Below, in pieces: positions 53,726 to 63,647 of a stretch of 64,000 bases of DNA. A model generated the notes under the pieces. That model did not search any database, was not told the origin of the DNA, and was given only the letters and a program-made list of their open reading frames with translations. The stretch spans positions 124,001-188,000 of the forward strand of contig NZ_JACKXD010000006.1 in the NCBI RefSeq assembly GCF_014212355.1. Reading direction: 5' to 3'. Origin of the DNA: Halobellus ruber. Its GTDB lineage: Archaea > Halobacteriota > Halobacteria > Halobacteriales > Haloferacaceae. Position 1 is the stretch's first letter, and every line of letters starts with the position of its first letter. The translations under genes and the position numbers were made by a program.

Positions 53726-55324
53726 ATGACTCGGATCGCGGGCTTGGCGAGCAACCGCGGGCGGAACCTCCTGCACATCGACGACGAACGTCCCGGCGGC
53801 GCGTCCCTCGCTGTGGTCCTCTCGGACCACGACGACGCGCCCGTTCTCGAGGCGGCGGCCGACCGCGGCATCCCGACGGAGACCGTCGAGCGCCGCGACG
53901 GGGAGGCCCGCGAGGCACACGACCGCCGGCTCGTCGACGCGCTGGCCGGCTACGACCTCGACCTCGTCTGTCTCGACGGCTATATGCGGATCCTCTCCCC
54001 GGAGTTCCTCGACAAGGTCCCCCCGACGCTCAACGTCCACCCCTCGCTGCTGCCGGCGTTTCCCGGCGACGACGCCCACGAACAGGTGCTCGACGCCGGC
54101 GTCCGCGTGACGGGGTGCACCGTCCACGTCGTGACCGAGACGGTCGACGACGGCCCGATCGTCACCCAGGAGGTCGTCCCCGTCTACGACGACGACGACG
54201 CCGCGGCGCTGAAACGCCGCGTCCTTCACGACGCAGAGTTCGCGGCGTACCCCCGCGCGATCAGGTGGTTCGCGGCGGATCGCGTCCGGATCGACGACGG
54301 GGTCGGCACCGGGGGTCCGACAGTCAGTATCGAGGGCGACGAGGCCGGCGACTTCCCCGAACGCCGCGTCGTCTCCGGCGACAGGGTGTCGGAACTCCGG
54401 TACGGCGAGAACCCACACCAGGCCGCGGCGGTCTACGCCGACGCCGGCAGCGAGGCGACCGGCGTGGTCGACGTCCCCCAGCTGAACGCGGGTGCAAAGG
54501 CGCTGTCGTACAACAACTACAACGACGCCGACGCCGCTCTCAACCTGATCCGCGAGTTCGACGGCCCCGCGGCGGCGGTCATCAAACACACGAACCCCGC
54601 GGGGTGTGCGACCGCCGACACCCTGGCCGACGCCTACGCCGACGCCCTGGCGACCGACGCGATGAGCGCGTTCGGCGGGATCGTCGGCTTGAACCGGCCC
54701 TGCGACGCCGATACCGCAGAGCGGATCGTCGACTCGTTCAAGGAGGTCGTCGTCGCGCCGGGCTACACCGACGCCGCCGTCGAGATCCTGGCCGACGAGG
54801 ACGACCTGCGGGTGCTCGACGTGGGCGACCTCGACGGAGACGTTGCGGACCGCCTGACCGAGAAGCGGCTCGCGGGCGGGCGGCTGGTCCAGGAGCGGGA
54901 CGGATGGGCGCCGACCCGCGAGGACCTGGAGGTGGTGACCGAGACCGCCCCCACCGACGAGCAGGTCGAGACGATGCTGTTCGCCTGGAAGGTGCTGAAA
55001 CACGTCAAATCCAACGGGATCGTGCTCGCCGACGGCACCGAAACCGTCGGCGTCGGCGCGGGACAGGTCTCCCGGGTCGACGCCGTCAGGCTCGCCACGA
55101 TGAAGGCCGACGAGCACGCGGAAGGGAAGGACGTCGAAGGTACCGTGCTGGCTTCCGACGCCTTCTTTCCGTTCCCCGACGGCGTCGAACGCGCCGCGGA
55201 CGCGGGGGTCGAAGCCGTGATCCAACCCGGCGGGTCGGTCAACGACGACGACGTGATCGCCGCCTGCAACGACCGCGGGATGCCGATGGCGTTCACCGGC
55301 CGGCGGTGTTTCAGACACGATTGA
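53726..55324 (+). CDS. purH: PurN-AICAR formyltransferase fusion (archaeal PurNH)
   Basis: 532 aa. Residues 1-190 are a GAR transformylase (PurN): [37 protein letters not shown] and [13 protein letters not shown]. From about 210 on is the AICAR transformylase part of Pur[36 protein letters not shown] and [10 protein letters not shown]. The IMP cyclohydrolase domain of bacterial PurH is absent, as in archaea that use PurO for the last step. The 3' end overlaps a repeat family (see 55309). Confidence 0.92.
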   Translation: MTRIAGLASNRGRNLLHIDDERPGGASLAVVLSDHDDAPVLEAAADRGIPTETVERRDGEAREAHDRRLVDALAGYDLDLVCLDGYMRILSPEFLDKVPPTLNVHPSLLPAFPGDDAHEQVLDAGVRVTGCTVHVVTETVDDGPIVTQEVVPVYDDDDAAALKRRVLHDAEFAAYPRAIRWFAADRVRIDDGVGTGGPTVSIEGDEAGDFPERRVVSGDRVSELRYGENPHQAAAVYADAGSEATGVVDVPQLNAGAKALSYNNYNDADAALNLIREFDGPAAAVIKHTNPAGCATADTLADAYADALATDAMSAFGGIVGLNRPCDADTAERIVDSFKEVVVAPGYTDAAVEILADEDDLRVLDVGDLDGDVADRLTEKRLAGGRLVQERDGWAPTREDLEVVTETAPTDEQVETMLFAWKVLKHVKSNGIVLADGTETVGVGAGQVSRVDAVRLATMKADEHAEGKDVEGTVLASDAFFPFPDGVERAADAGVEAVIQPGGSVNDDDVIAACNDRGMPMAFTGRRCFRHD

Positions 55325-55380
55325 GCGGAGCGAAATCCGTCTGAAACTCGCGGCAGAGCGAAGCGATGACGCGGCTTTCG

Positions 55381-55522
55381 ACACGACCGAGGGGAGCGAG
55401 GGAGGGTCGGAAGTCAGTGAGACGAACGGAGTGAGTCTCACGCGATTTCAGACACGACCGAGGGGAGCGAGGGAGGGTCGGAAGTCAGTGAGACGAACGG
55501 AGTGAGTCTCACGCGATTTCAG
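55381..55522. repeat. Perfect 71-bp tandem repeat (two copies)
   Basis: 55381-55451 and 55452-55522 are identical. Each unit contains the hairpin GTGAGAC-gaacggagt-GTCTCAC-like and ends in GCGATTTCAG. A third, partial copy starts at 55523. The block is bracketed by a 15-bp direct repeat TTTCAGACACGATTG at 55309-55323 (inside the purH end) and 55517-55531 (inside the nuclease remnant), as if inserted or expanded by recombination. Confidence 0.85.
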
Positions 55523-55991
55523 ACACGATTGCGGGCCGTCGTCGCCGGCCGCCGCCGAGGATAAGCCCCTCGTCGGCACCGACCTGGTACGTCATCGCGA
55601 AGTACTGCCGGATCTCCGGGCCGCCGACGGTCGTCGACTCCTCGTACCGTTTCGCCCGGATCGCCTCGGTCGCGCCGCCCGGCCCGCGGTTGCGGGCCAG
55701 CACGTCGATCCCCGCGTCCCGCGACGGCGGGCGAACGGTCGTGCGGTACCCCATCTCCTCCCAGAGGTCCGCGACGAACCGCTCGAAGCGGTACTCGTCC
55801 ATCGACCGCAGCGTTCGGAGCGACGGCGCGAGCCCGTCGCCGTCGGATGCTATGTCTGCGGGTCGGCGGCGCCGTTCGGCGCGAAGCGACCAGTTCGGTA
55901 TAGTAACGCGGTCAGCGTGTTCGGAGACAGAACCATCGGCGATATGAATACACTGTTCCCGGTCGGGGAGATGTCGGGAATACGCACCCAC
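55509..55991 (-). pseudogene. Truncated Mrr-like restriction endonuclease
   Basis: The Mrr_cat fold is recognisable from about 55802: MDEYRFERFVADLWEEMGYRTT, then the catalytic PSRDAGIDVLARN (Asp) and EAIRAKRYEES (Glu-x-Lys equivalent), with the VGGPEIRQYFAMT helix. The expected C-terminal strands (VTTSxFT-type) are missing: after GADEGLILGGGRRRR the frame runs into the adjacent repeat and stops at 55509. The start is not settled; the frame is open upstream to 55991 but poorly protein-like. Likely a nuclease gene cut by the repeat-mediated event. Family members cleave methylated DNA. Confidence 0.65.
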
Positions 55992-56040
55992 TGCGGTCGC
56001 GCCGTCTCCGACCCGCCCGGTCCGCCGGGGGAGCGGCCGA

Positions 56041-57024
56041 TTAACTGTGGATCCCCATCGCCTCGATCTGTTCTTGATACCGGTTCCGAATGGTGACCTC
56101 GGTCACCTGGGCGACGTCGGCGACCTCGCGTTGGGTTTTCTTCTCGTTACACAGAAGCGACGCCGCGTAGATCGCCGCCGCCGCGAAGCCCGTCGGCGAC
56201 TTCCCGGAGAGCAACCCCTTCTCGGCGGTCGTCTCGATTATCTCGTCGGCCTTCGACTGGACTTCCTTCGAGAGCTCGAGTTCCGAGCAGAACCGCGGGA
56301 CGTACTTCTTGGGGTCGACCGGCTTCATCTCCAGGCCCAGCTCCTGGGAGATGTACCGGTAGGTCCGGCCGATCTCCTTGCGGTCGACGCGGGAGACCTC
56401 CGAAATCTCCTCGAGGGAGCGGGGAATGCCCTCCTTCCGGCACGCTGCATACAGTGCGGAGGTGGCGACCCCCTCGATGGAGCGGCCGCGGATGAGGTCC
56501 TCGTTGAGCGCGCGGCGGTAGATCACCGACGCGACCTCGCGGACGGACCGCGGCACACCCAGCGCCGAGGCCATCCGGTCGATCTCCGAGAGCGCGAACT
56601 GGAGGTTGCGTTCGCCCGCGTCCTTCGTCCGGATCCGCTCCTGCCACTTCCGCAACCGGTGCATCTGCGAGCGCTTCCGCGAGGAGATCGACCGGCCGTA
56701 GGCGTCTTTGTCCTTCCAATCGATCGTCGTCGTCAGCCCCTTATCGTGCATCGTCTGGGTCGTTGGCGCGCCCACACGGGACTTCTCCTGCCGCTCGGAG
56801 TGGTTGAACGCCCGCCACTCCGGCCCGGGATCGATCTGTTCTTCCTCGACGACGATCCCCGTCGGTTCGTGGATGAGTTCCCCATCACCCGTGCGGACGA
56901 GGTCTTCCTCGTCCATATCCTCGACGTCGATGTCGTCAGTTTCCTCGTCGGATTCCTCCTCGCGGTCGCCCTGCCACCGCGTCCTGTCGGCGTCCTGTTC
57001 CCGCTGGCGGGTGGGCCGTGTCAT
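56041..57024 (-). CDS. tfb: Transcription initiation factor TFB lacking the zinc ribbon
   Basis: 327 aa. Recruits RNA polymerase to TBP-bound promoters. The B-reader/linker ([20 protein letters not shown], in part) and both cyclin repeats (about 125-215 and 220-315) are intact, including [15 protein letters not shown] and [15 protein letters not shown]. The N-terminal ribbon is not: where Cys pairs are expected the protein reads [23 protein letters not shown], with no Cys. The acidic N-terminal 40 residues are also unusual. I recall similar ribbon-less TFBs in other haloarchaea, so this may be a normal class and not damage. GTTTAAG near 57057 may be its TATA. Confidence 0.9.
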   Translation of the reverse strand: MTRPTRQREQDADRTRWQGDREEESDEETDDIDVEDMDEEDLVRTGDGELIHEPTGIVVEEEQIDPGPEWRAFNHSERQEKSRVGAPTTQTMHDKGLTTTIDWKDKDAYGRSISSRKRSQMHRLRKWQERIRTKDAGERNLQFALSEIDRMASALGVPRSVREVASVIYRRALNEDLIRGRSIEGVATSALYAACRKEGIPRSLEEISEVSRVDRKEIGRTYRYISQELGLEMKPVDPKKYVPRFCSELELSKEVQSKADEIIETTAEKGLLSGKSPTGFAAAAIYAASLLCNEKKTQREVADVAQVTEVTIRNRYQEQIEAMGIHS

Positions 57025-57128
57025 CGCATTTTTATATTCGACAACTGGACGGACTTAAACACTCCGCCGGCGTGCGTAAAATCCGGCCGAGACCGAAGCT
57101 TCATCCCCTCGCTGGAACTCCCTCCGGT

Positions 57129-57725
57129 ATGCCCAGTCTTGAGTGTGACCCCGACGCCGCTCGCGACCGCCTCGAGGCTGCGGGCGCCGAGGTCGTTGCG
57201 GGGAACACCGAATACGAGCGGTGGCGGGCCGAGCGCGGCGACGCCACGGCCGTCGCCTACGACGACACGGTCGTCGTGCAGGGGACGAACCCGACGGACC
57301 TGCTCGCGTTGCTCCGGCCCGCCGAGGGCGGACGGGCGCACGTCTACTTCGACGGGGCGAGCCGCGGCAACCCCGGTCCGGCGGCGATCGGGTGGGTGCT
57401 TGTCACCGACGAGGGGATCGTCGACGAGGGCGGCGACCGGATCGGCGAGACCACCAACAACCGCGCGGAGTACGCCGCCGTGATCCGGGCGCTGGAGGCC
57501 GCCGACGCGCACGGCTTCGACGAGGTCGACGTCCGCGGCGACTCCGAACTGCTCGTCAGGCAGGTCCGCGGGGAGTACGACACAAACAACCCCGAACTCC
57601 GGGAGCGGCGGGTCCGGGTCCGGGAGCTCCTAGAGCGGTTCGACCGGTGGACCCTCGAACACGTACCGAGAGAGGTAAACGACCGCGCCGACACGCTAGC
57701 GAACGAGGCACTCGACGATGCGTGA
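57129..57725 (+). CDS. rnhA: Ribonuclease HI (archaeal type) with N-terminal extension
   Basis: 198 aa. Degrades RNA in RNA-DNA hybrids. The catalytic DEDD is present: Asp75 (YFDGASRGNPG), Glu114 (NNRAEYAAV), Asp138 (RGDSELLV) and Asp188 (NDRADTLAN). Residues 1-68 form a separate small domain seen in haloarchaeal homologues. The ATG at 57129 is preferred; an upstream in-frame ATG at 57018 would cross the tfb start. Overlaps the next gene by 8 nt. Confidence 0.9.
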   Translation: MPSLECDPDAARDRLEAAGAEVVAGNTEYERWRAERGDATAVAYDDTVVVQGTNPTDLLALLRPAEGGRAHVYFDGASRGNPGPAAIGWVLVTDEGIVDEGGDRIGETTNNRAEYAAVIRALEAADAHGFDEVDVRGDSELLVRQVRGEYDTNNPELRERRVRVRELLERFDRWTLEHVPREVNDRADTLANEALDDA

Positions 57726-58374
57726 GGACCCACACGAGGCGTCAGACCCGGCAGACGCGGACGACACCGACAGCGGACAGGGGGGCGAGTACGTCGACGG
57801 AACCGACGACGAAGTCGACGGGGGCGACGACACGGGCGATCGGGAGATCCCCGAGGAGGTCGTCTCCGAAGCCGAGCGGCTGACCCGACTCGCTACCGAC
57901 GCCGCGGTCGACGCCGAGGCGGCGGTGTACCGCGACCGCAGAGCGGAGATCGTCCGGGAGCACGACTTCGTTCCGCGCGTCCGCGAGGAAGACGACACGC
58001 TCGTGCTCTACCCCGAGGAGTGGGTCGAGGAGGGCTTGATCCAGCTCGACCGGATCGAGGACACCGACCGCGCGGTCGAGGTGTCGCTGTCCGGGCCCGA
58101 CCACGGCGCCGAGTGGGAGGCTGTCGAGGCGGACAACGAGGCGATCGTGGCGGCGGTGGCCGAGGAACACGGCCAGGTCCACGCCGCGAACGTCCGTGCG
58201 TTCGCGGACTTCATGGGGAACCACTATCTGAAGCGCGTCGACGACGCGACCGAAGCCGAGAGAGCGGAGTTCCTGACGGAGTACTACCCGCGGAACGCGT
58301 GGCCCTCGGCCGAACAGGCCGCTGTCGTCGAGGAGAGCCTGCGGCTGGCGGCGGAACGCGGCGACGGGACGTAG
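57718..58374 (+). CDS. rnhA operon protein (haloarchaeal hypothetical)
   Basis: 218 aa, strongly acidic at the N-terminus (DPADADDTDSG...). The conserved core begins near 45: EEVVSEAERLTRLA, VYRDRRAEIVREHDFVPRVREEDDTLVLYPEEWVEEG and ANVRAFADFMGNHYLKRVDDATEAERAEFLTEYYPRNAWPS in parts. It starts inside the end of rnhA, so the pair is coupled. Haloarchaeal genomes commonly keep this neighbour. Biochemical role unknown. Confidence 0.75.
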   Translation: MREDPHEASDPADADDTDSGQGGEYVDGTDDEVDGGDDTGDREIPEEVVSEAERLTRLATDAAVDAEAAVYRDRRAEIVREHDFVPRVREEDDTLVLYPEEWVEEGLIQLDRIEDTDRAVEVSLSGPDHGAEWEAVEADNEAIVAAVAEEHGQVHAANVRAFADFMGNHYLKRVDDATEAERAEFLTEYYPRNAWPSAEQAAVVEESLRLAAERGDGT

Positions 58375-58392
58375 GAACGCGGCCGGCGGCGG

Positions 58393-58752
58393 CTACCGGT
58401 TGGCGTCGATCAGGTCCGTGAGCTCGGCCGCGCGCTCGTCGTCCGTGACGAATTTCCCGAACATCCAGTCGAACTGGTCTAGGAGGGCGGAGTGGCCGTC
58501 CCCGGTGAGTTCGTACTGGTTCGTGCGTTTGTCGAGTTCGCTTTTCTCGACCAGCCCCATCTCCACGAGGTCGTCGAGGTTGGGGTAGAGCCGCCCGTGG
58601 TTCACTTCCGTGCCGTAGTACGTCTCGAGGTGGCTCTTGATCGCGAGCCCGTACATCGGCTCCTCGGCCAGAATGACGAGAATATTCTGCTGGAACGCTG
58701 TGAGATCACGGACGACGCTGCCGTTCTCGACAGCCGTCTGAACTTCCGTCAT
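58393..58752 (-). CDS. PadR-family transcription regulator
   Basis: 119 aa. Small winged helix: LTAFQQNILVILAEEPMYGLAIKSHLETYYGTEVNHGRLYPNLDDLVEMGLVEK in order of helices and wing, then a C-terminal dimerisation helix. The ATG at 58752 is 27 nt after CTTAAAT (58776-58782), a leaderless start. Converges on the rnhA operon. Target unknown. Confidence 0.87.
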   Translation of the reverse strand: MTEVQTAVENGSVVRDLTAFQQNILVILAEEPMYGLAIKSHLETYYGTEVNHGRLYPNLDDLVEMGLVEKSELDKRTNQYELTGDGHSALLDQFDWMFGKFVTDDERAAELTDLIDANR

Positions 58753-59049
58753 AGCTGCGTTGAAGGTGTCGGCACATTTAAGCCTTCTCAACCGGAGTGC
58801 GTAGACCGACCCCTTTCGGGTGTGAGAATCCCGTACAGCGTCCGGGTTGAAAGGAATTATATATGATATCGAATCGCCACCGAGAGTGGACGTACAGTCG
58901 GCTCAGCCGCAACTATCGGAAACATACGGCGAGTATCGGGATATTCCCCGACGAGTATCCGGATCATACCGGGTGTGGACCGACGGGACCTTCCGGCCGT
59001 CCGGTGGCGATGCGAAAGGACTTTTTGTACGTTCGGAGTCTTCCCGAGT
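58753..59049. other. Divergent regulatory region between padR and ppa
   Basis: About 297 bp without a gene. CTTAAAT at 58776-58782 serves padR. AATTATATATGA (58856-58867) and CTTTTTGT (59020-59027) are plus-strand AT-rich boxes; the latter lies about 27 nt before the ppa ATG and is the better core promoter. Confidence 0.5.
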
Positions 59050-59583
59050 ATGACGAACCTCTGGGAGGACCTCGAAACCGGACCGGACGCGCCCGACGTC
59101 GTCTACGCCGTCGTGGAGTGTCTCAAGGGTGAGCGGAACAAATACGAGTACGACAAGGACGTGCCCGGCGTCGTCCTCGATCGGGTGCTACACTCGAACG
59201 TCCACTACCCCTCGGACTACGGCTTCCTGCCGCGGACCTACTACGACGACGAGGATCCGTTCGACGTTCTCGTACTCGTCGAGGACCAGACGTTCCCGGG
59301 GTGTGTGATCGAGGCGCGTCCCGTCGCGATGATGGAGATGGACGACGACGGCGAGAAGGACGACAAGGTGATCGCCGTCCCCGCCGAAGACCCCCGCTAC
59401 GACCACGTCGAGGGCGTCGACGACCTCACCGACCAGCGGAAAGACGAGATCTCGGAGTTCTTCGAGACGTACAAGAACCTCGAAACGGGCAAAGAGACCG
59501 AGACCCTCGGCTGGAAGGACGCAGACGCCGCCAAGGACGCCATCGAACGCGCGATGGACCTCTACGAGGACGAGTTCGCGTAA
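59050..59583 (+). CDS. ppa: Inorganic pyrophosphatase, family I
   Basis: 177 aa. Hydrolyses pyrophosphate released in biosynthesis. The signature metal motif is DDEDPFDVLVL (Asp-x4-Asp-type in the active site). Active-site residues also appear in KGERNKYEYDKD, HYPSDYGFLPRTYY, and DDKVIAVPAEDPRYDHVEG. Length fits the hexameric soluble enzyme. The ATG at 59050 is supported by an AT-rich CTTTTTGT box about 27 nt upstream. Confidence 0.95.
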   Translation: MTNLWEDLETGPDAPDVVYAVVECLKGERNKYEYDKDVPGVVLDRVLHSNVHYPSDYGFLPRTYYDDEDPFDVLVLVEDQTFPGCVIEARPVAMMEMDDDGEKDDKVIAVPAEDPRYDHVEGVDDLTDQRKDEISEFFETYKNLETGKETETLGWKDADAAKDAIERAMDLYEDEFA

Positions 59584-59923
59584 CGCCCGCGGCGACGGCG
59601 ATTCCGACCGCCGAACACCGGCTTTCCCGACCGGTACCGTCGCTATCCCCGTGAGTTATCGTGGCTCCCACGCCGATGCGTTATGCGTATGGGTAATCCT
59701 TTCACCGCCGGCGACGTACTCGAAAACGCGTATGACCGAGTCCACCCCTCGCGTCGGCGTCGCCCACCCGACGGTCGTCCCCGCCAACCACCGGCAGCGA
59801 AACGAACCCGACGGCCGGGACGGGGAGACGACGGAGCGTGTCGGATCGGCGTAACCCCGCGATAGTGCGTCCGGCGTGCGGCGAAGGGAACCGCTTTTAC
59901 TCCCGCCGCGACTACGGGGAGTG
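59584..59923. other. Intergenic region before the rhomboid gene
   Basis: About 340 bp. Open frames are short and Arg/Pro-rich and are not called. CTTTTAC at 59894-59900 lies 27 nt before the rhomboid ATG and is its core promoter. Nothing else is supported. Confidence 0.55.
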
Positions 59924-60865
59924 ATGGCTACCTGCGACGAGTGCGGGGAGCACGAGAACCTCCCGTACCAGTGTCACCGGTGCGGGAACACCTTCTGTGG
60001 CGAACACCGGCTGCCGGAGAACCACGACTGTCCGGGGTTGAACGAGTGGGACGACCCCTCCGGCGTCTTCGACAGCGGCTTCGACGAGTCCGTCCGGAAC
60101 CGCGGCCGGACGTCGAGCACGGGGTACCTCGACCGTCTCACCGGCACGGGCGGGATACTCGGCTACTTCCGCGGGAACATGAGCTACACCTTCCTGGGCG
60201 TGATGTGGATCACGTTCGGACTTCAGTATCTCGTCTTCCCGTTCGCCCTCGGGGCGCCCCCGCGGAGCGACCTCTGGCAGGCCGTTTTCGTGCTCTCGCC
60301 CGGCAACATCGGGTACGTCTGGACGTGGATCTCCTCCATTTTCGCCCACGGCGGGTTCACCCACATCGCGTTCAACAGTATCGCGCTGTACTTCTTCGGC
60401 CCGGTGGTCGAACGCTACCTCGACACCCGCCGGTTCACCGCCCTGTTCTTCGGCGCTGGGATCGTCGCGGGGCTGGCGCAGGTCGGCTCCACCATCCTGA
60501 CCGTGGGCCCGTTCGGACCGGGCGTCGTCGGCGCGTCGGGCGCGATTATGGGCGTTCTCGGCGTTCTCACCGTGCTGAATCCCGGCCTCAAGGTGTACCT
60601 CTACTTCATCATCCCGATGCCGCTGTGGGTGTTGACCTTCGGGTTCGCCGCGTTCAGCATCGTCGCCGGGTTCGGCGCCTTCGGCGGCGGGCTGACCGGC
60701 GGCAACGTCGCCCACCTGGCGCACCTCGCGGGGCTCGTGATCGGCTTGGCGTACGGCGCCCGCGTGAAGGGTCGCGTCGGCGTCCCTAACTCCCTGGAGT
60801 TCGGCCGCGGCGGCGGGGGGAGAGGCGGTCCCGGCGGTCCCGGCGGCCCCGGCCGCGGCCCCTAA
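59924..60865 (+). CDS. Rhomboid intramembrane serine protease with N-terminal AN1-like zinc finger
   Basis: 313 aa. Residues 4-36 form a zinc finger of AN1 type (CDECG, CHRCGNTFCGEH, NHDC). After a linker, six or seven helices make the rhomboid core: HGGFTHIAFNSIALYFFGP (the N-terminal His loop), the catalytic serine in GASGAIMG, and the catalytic His in HLAHLAGLVIG. The C-terminus is a Gly-rich tail. Cleaves membrane proteins within the bilayer. Leaderless start fixed by the TATA box at 59894. Followed by nfi after 4 bp. Confidence 0.9.
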   Translation: MATCDECGEHENLPYQCHRCGNTFCGEHRLPENHDCPGLNEWDDPSGVFDSGFDESVRNRGRTSSTGYLDRLTGTGGILGYFRGNMSYTFLGVMWITFGLQYLVFPFALGAPPRSDLWQAVFVLSPGNIGYVWTWISSIFAHGGFTHIAFNSIALYFFGPVVERYLDTRRFTALFFGAGIVAGLAQVGSTILTVGPFGPGVVGASGAIMGVLGVLTVLNPGLKVYLYFIIPMPLWVLTFGFAAFSIVAGFGAFGGGLTGGNVAHLAHLAGLVIGLAYGARVKGRVGVPNSLEFGRGGGGRGGPGGPGGPGRGP

Positions 60866-60869
60866 CCCG

Positions 60870-61658
60870 ATGCGTCCCGTACGCCCGGCGTTCGTCCCCG
60901 ACCCCGACGCGAGCCGGGAGGTGATGGAGTCGCTCCAGCGGGAGGTCGCGGCGGCGGCGACGTGGACCGACGACTTCGATTTCGCGACGGAGTCGGTCGG
61001 TGCGGTAGATCGGTCGCTTTCGGCACCCGACGCCGACCCGCCGCTCGTCGCCGGCGTCGACCAGGCGTTCCCCGAGGACCGCGCGGTCAGTGTCGTCGTA
61101 GTCACTCGCGGGGACACGGTCGTCGAGCGAGCCCACGCGATAACCGACCTCGCGATCCCGTACGTTCCGGGTCTGCTCGCGTTCCGCGAGGGCGACCCGA
61201 TCCTGGCGGCCTTTTCGGAGCTTGCGGCCGACCCCGACCTCGTCGTCTTCGACGGCAGCGGCCGGATCCACTACCGACAGGCGGGGCTGGCGACCCACAT
61301 CGGCGTGACCCTCGACCTCCCGAGCGTCGGCGTCGCGAAGGGGCTGCTGTGTGGGACGCCGGACGAAGCCGTCGACGGGCGCCCCGAGGGGTGGCGGGCG
61401 CCGATCCGGGCCGACGCCGACGTGGAGAACGCCAAACCCGGCACCGCCATCGGCCACGCCTTCCAATCGCGGCAGTACGATTCGAGCCGGAGGATCAATC
61501 CCCTCTACGTCAGCCCCGGCCACCGCGTCGGCGTCGGGACCGCGACCGACCTGGTCGAACGGCTGTGTGACGGCTACAAGCTTCCGGAGCCGACGCGGCG
61601 TGCTGACGCGTACGCCGACGAACTAAAACGGGAACACGACGGGAACGCCCGGGAGTAG
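60870..61658 (+). CDS. nfi: Endonuclease V
   Basis: 262 aa. Nicks DNA near deaminated bases, mainly inosine. Catalytic Asp is in VAGVDQAF, the wedge/lesion motif is [12 protein letters not shown], and the second metal region is [21 protein letters not shown] with Lys in GVAKGLLCG. The C-terminal motif [17 protein letters not shown] is standard. It starts 4 bp after the rhomboid stop, so they are probably co-transcribed. Confidence 0.93.
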   Translation: MRPVRPAFVPDPDASREVMESLQREVAAAATWTDDFDFATESVGAVDRSLSAPDADPPLVAGVDQAFPEDRAVSVVVVTRGDTVVERAHAITDLAIPYVPGLLAFREGDPILAAFSELAADPDLVVFDGSGRIHYRQAGLATHIGVTLDLPSVGVAKGLLCGTPDEAVDGRPEGWRAPIRADADVENAKPGTAIGHAFQSRQYDSSRRINPLYVSPGHRVGVGTATDLVERLCDGYKLPEPTRRADAYADELKREHDGNARE

Positions 61659-61681
61659 CGCCGCTCCCGGACTCGAAAACA

Positions 61682-61687
61682 CTTATT
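61682..61687 (+). promoter_or_regulatory. TATA box of thrS
   Basis: CTTATT centred about 28 nt before the ATG at 61712 gives a leaderless mRNA and excludes the in-frame ATG at 61694. Confidence 0.55.
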
Positions 61688-61711
61688 CGTGCGGTGGCAT
61701 TCCCACACCAT

Positions 61712-63637
61712 ATGAGCGAAATCGTTGTCAGCCTCCCCGACGGGTCGGAACTCGCCGTCGACGAGGGGGCGACGGTCGAGGACGTCGCCTACGAGATCGG
61801 GCCGGGACTCGGCCGCGACACCGTCGCCGGGGTCGTCGACGGCGAGCTCGTCGACAAGGTCGACCCCGTTCACGACGGCGCGGAGGTCGTCATCGTCACC
61901 GAGGACAGCGACGAGTACCTCCGCGTGCTCCGGCACTCCGCGGCGCACGTCTTCGCGCAGGCGCTCCAGCGCCTCCACCCCGAAGCGAAACTCGCGATCG
62001 GTCCGCCGACCGACGAGGGGTTCTACTACGACGTCGCGAACGTCGACCTCGACGCCGACGATCTGGAATCGATCGAAGCGGAGATGGAGGCGATCCTCGA
62101 AGAGGACCTCCCGATCGAACGGGAGACCCGCTCCCGCGCGGACGCCTTCGAGACCTACCCCGACAACCGCTACAAACGGGAGATCCTGGAGGAGGAGGCC
62201 GCGGGCGAGGATCCGGTCTCCTTCTACGTCCAGGGCGACTTCGAGGACCTGTGTCAGGGGCCGCACGTCGACTCCACCGGCGACGTCGGCGCGGTCACGC
62301 TGCTCACCATCTCCTCGGCGTACTGGCGCGGCGACGAGGAAAACGAGACGCTCACCCGGGTGTACGGCACCGCCTTCGAGTCCGAGGCCGACCTCGAACA
62401 GTACCTCCAACGCCGCGAGCAGGCCAAGGAACGGGACCACCGGAAGCTGGGCCAGGAGCTCGACCTCTTCTCGATCCCCGAGGTCACCGGCCCCGGGCTA
62501 CCGCTGTACCATCCCAACGGCAAGCGGATCCTGGACGAACTCTCCGAGTACGCCCGCTCGTTGAACCTCGACGCCGGCTACGAACCCGTCGAGACGCCGC
62601 ATCTCTTCCGGACGGAGCTGTGGAAGAAGTCGGGCCACTACGACAACTACGTCGACGACATGTTCCTCCAGGAGGTCAACGACGAGGAGTATGGATTAAA
62701 GCCGATGAACTGCCCGGGTCACGCCACCATCTTCGACCAGAAGTCGTGGTCCTACCGGGACCTCCCGGTCCGGTACTTCGAGGACGGCAAGGTCTACCGG
62801 AAGGAACAGCGCGGGGAACTCTCGGGGCTCTCGCGGGTGTGGTCGTTCACGATCGACGACGGCCACCTGTTCTGCCGGCCCGAACAGATCGAACAGGAGG
62901 TAAACCAGGTGATGGACGCAATCTACGAGGTGCTCGACACGTTCGGGCTCGACGCCCACGTCGCGCTCGCGACCCGCCCGGAGAAGTCGGTCGGCGGCGA
63001 CGAGATCTGGGAGCAGGCCGAATCCCAGCTCCGGTCGGTGCTGGAGTCGGCCGGCATCGACTACGACCTCGAACCCGGCGACGGCGCCTTTTACGGCCCG
63101 AAGATCGATTTCGCGTTCGAGGACGCCCTCGGGCGGAAGTGGGACGGGCCGACGGTTCAGCTCGATTTCAATATGCCCGAGCGCTTCGAGTTGACCTACA
63201 CCGGCGAGGACAACGAGGATCACCGGCCGGTGATGATCCACCGCGCGCTGTACGGCTCCTACGAGCGGTTCTTCATGGTGCTGATCGAACATTTCGACGG
63301 GAAGTTCCCCACGTGGCTCGCGCCCGAACAGGTGCGGATCCTCCCGATCAGCGACGACCAACTCGGCTACGCCCACCGCGTGAAGAACGAACTCGACGAC
63401 TTCCGCGTTTCCGTCGAGGACCGCTCGTGGACCCTCGGCCGGAAGATCCGGGAGGCACAGGAGGAGCGCGTGCCGTATATGATCGTCGTCGGCGGCGACG
63501 AGGCCGAGGCGGGCACCATCTCCGTCCGGGACCGGAAGGAACGCGAGCGCGGCGACGTCGGGGTCGAGGAGTTCCGCAGACACCTCCGATCGGAGGTCGA
63601 CGACCGGCGGCTCGAACCCGACTTCATCGGGGAGTAA
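61712..63637 (+). CDS. thrS: Threonyl-tRNA synthetase
   Basis: 641 aa. Charges tRNA-Thr. Domains in order: TGS (1-62), bacterial-type editing domain N2 with [11 protein letters not shown] and [10 protein letters not shown], class II catalytic core with [43 protein letters not shown] in parts and [15 protein letters not shown] (motif 3), then an anticodon-binding domain from about 535 ([17 protein letters not shown]). The bacterial-type editing domain is common in haloarchaea. Full length. Confidence 0.96.
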   Translation: MSEIVVSLPDGSELAVDEGATVEDVAYEIGPGLGRDTVAGVVDGELVDKVDPVHDGAEVVIVTEDSDEYLRVLRHSAAHVFAQALQRLHPEAKLAIGPPTDEGFYYDVANVDLDADDLESIEAEMEAILEEDLPIERETRSRADAFETYPDNRYKREILEEEAAGEDPVSFYVQGDFEDLCQGPHVDSTGDVGAVTLLTISSAYWRGDEENETLTRVYGTAFESEADLEQYLQRREQAKERDHRKLGQELDLFSIPEVTGPGLPLYHPNGKRILDELSEYARSLNLDAGYEPVETPHLFRTELWKKSGHYDNYVDDMFLQEVNDEEYGLKPMNCPGHATIFDQKSWSYRDLPVRYFEDGKVYRKEQRGELSGLSRVWSFTIDDGHLFCRPEQIEQEVNQVMDAIYEVLDTFGLDAHVALATRPEKSVGGDEIWEQAESQLRSVLESAGIDYDLEPGDGAFYGPKIDFAFEDALGRKWDGPTVQLDFNMPERFELTYTGEDNEDHRPVMIHRALYGSYERFFMVLIEHFDGKFPTWLAPEQVRILPISDDQLGYAHRVKNELDDFRVSVEDRSWTLGRKIREAQEERVPYMIVVGGDEAEAGTISVRDRKERERGDVGVEEFRRHLRSEVDDRRLEPDFIGE

Positions 63638-63647
63638 CGGACGCCCC

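Noticed and set aside
53699..55441. 580-codon minus-strand frame opposite purH
   Set aside because: Antisense shadow of a clearly conserved fusion protein; rich in Arg and Val-Asp repeats caused by codon bias.
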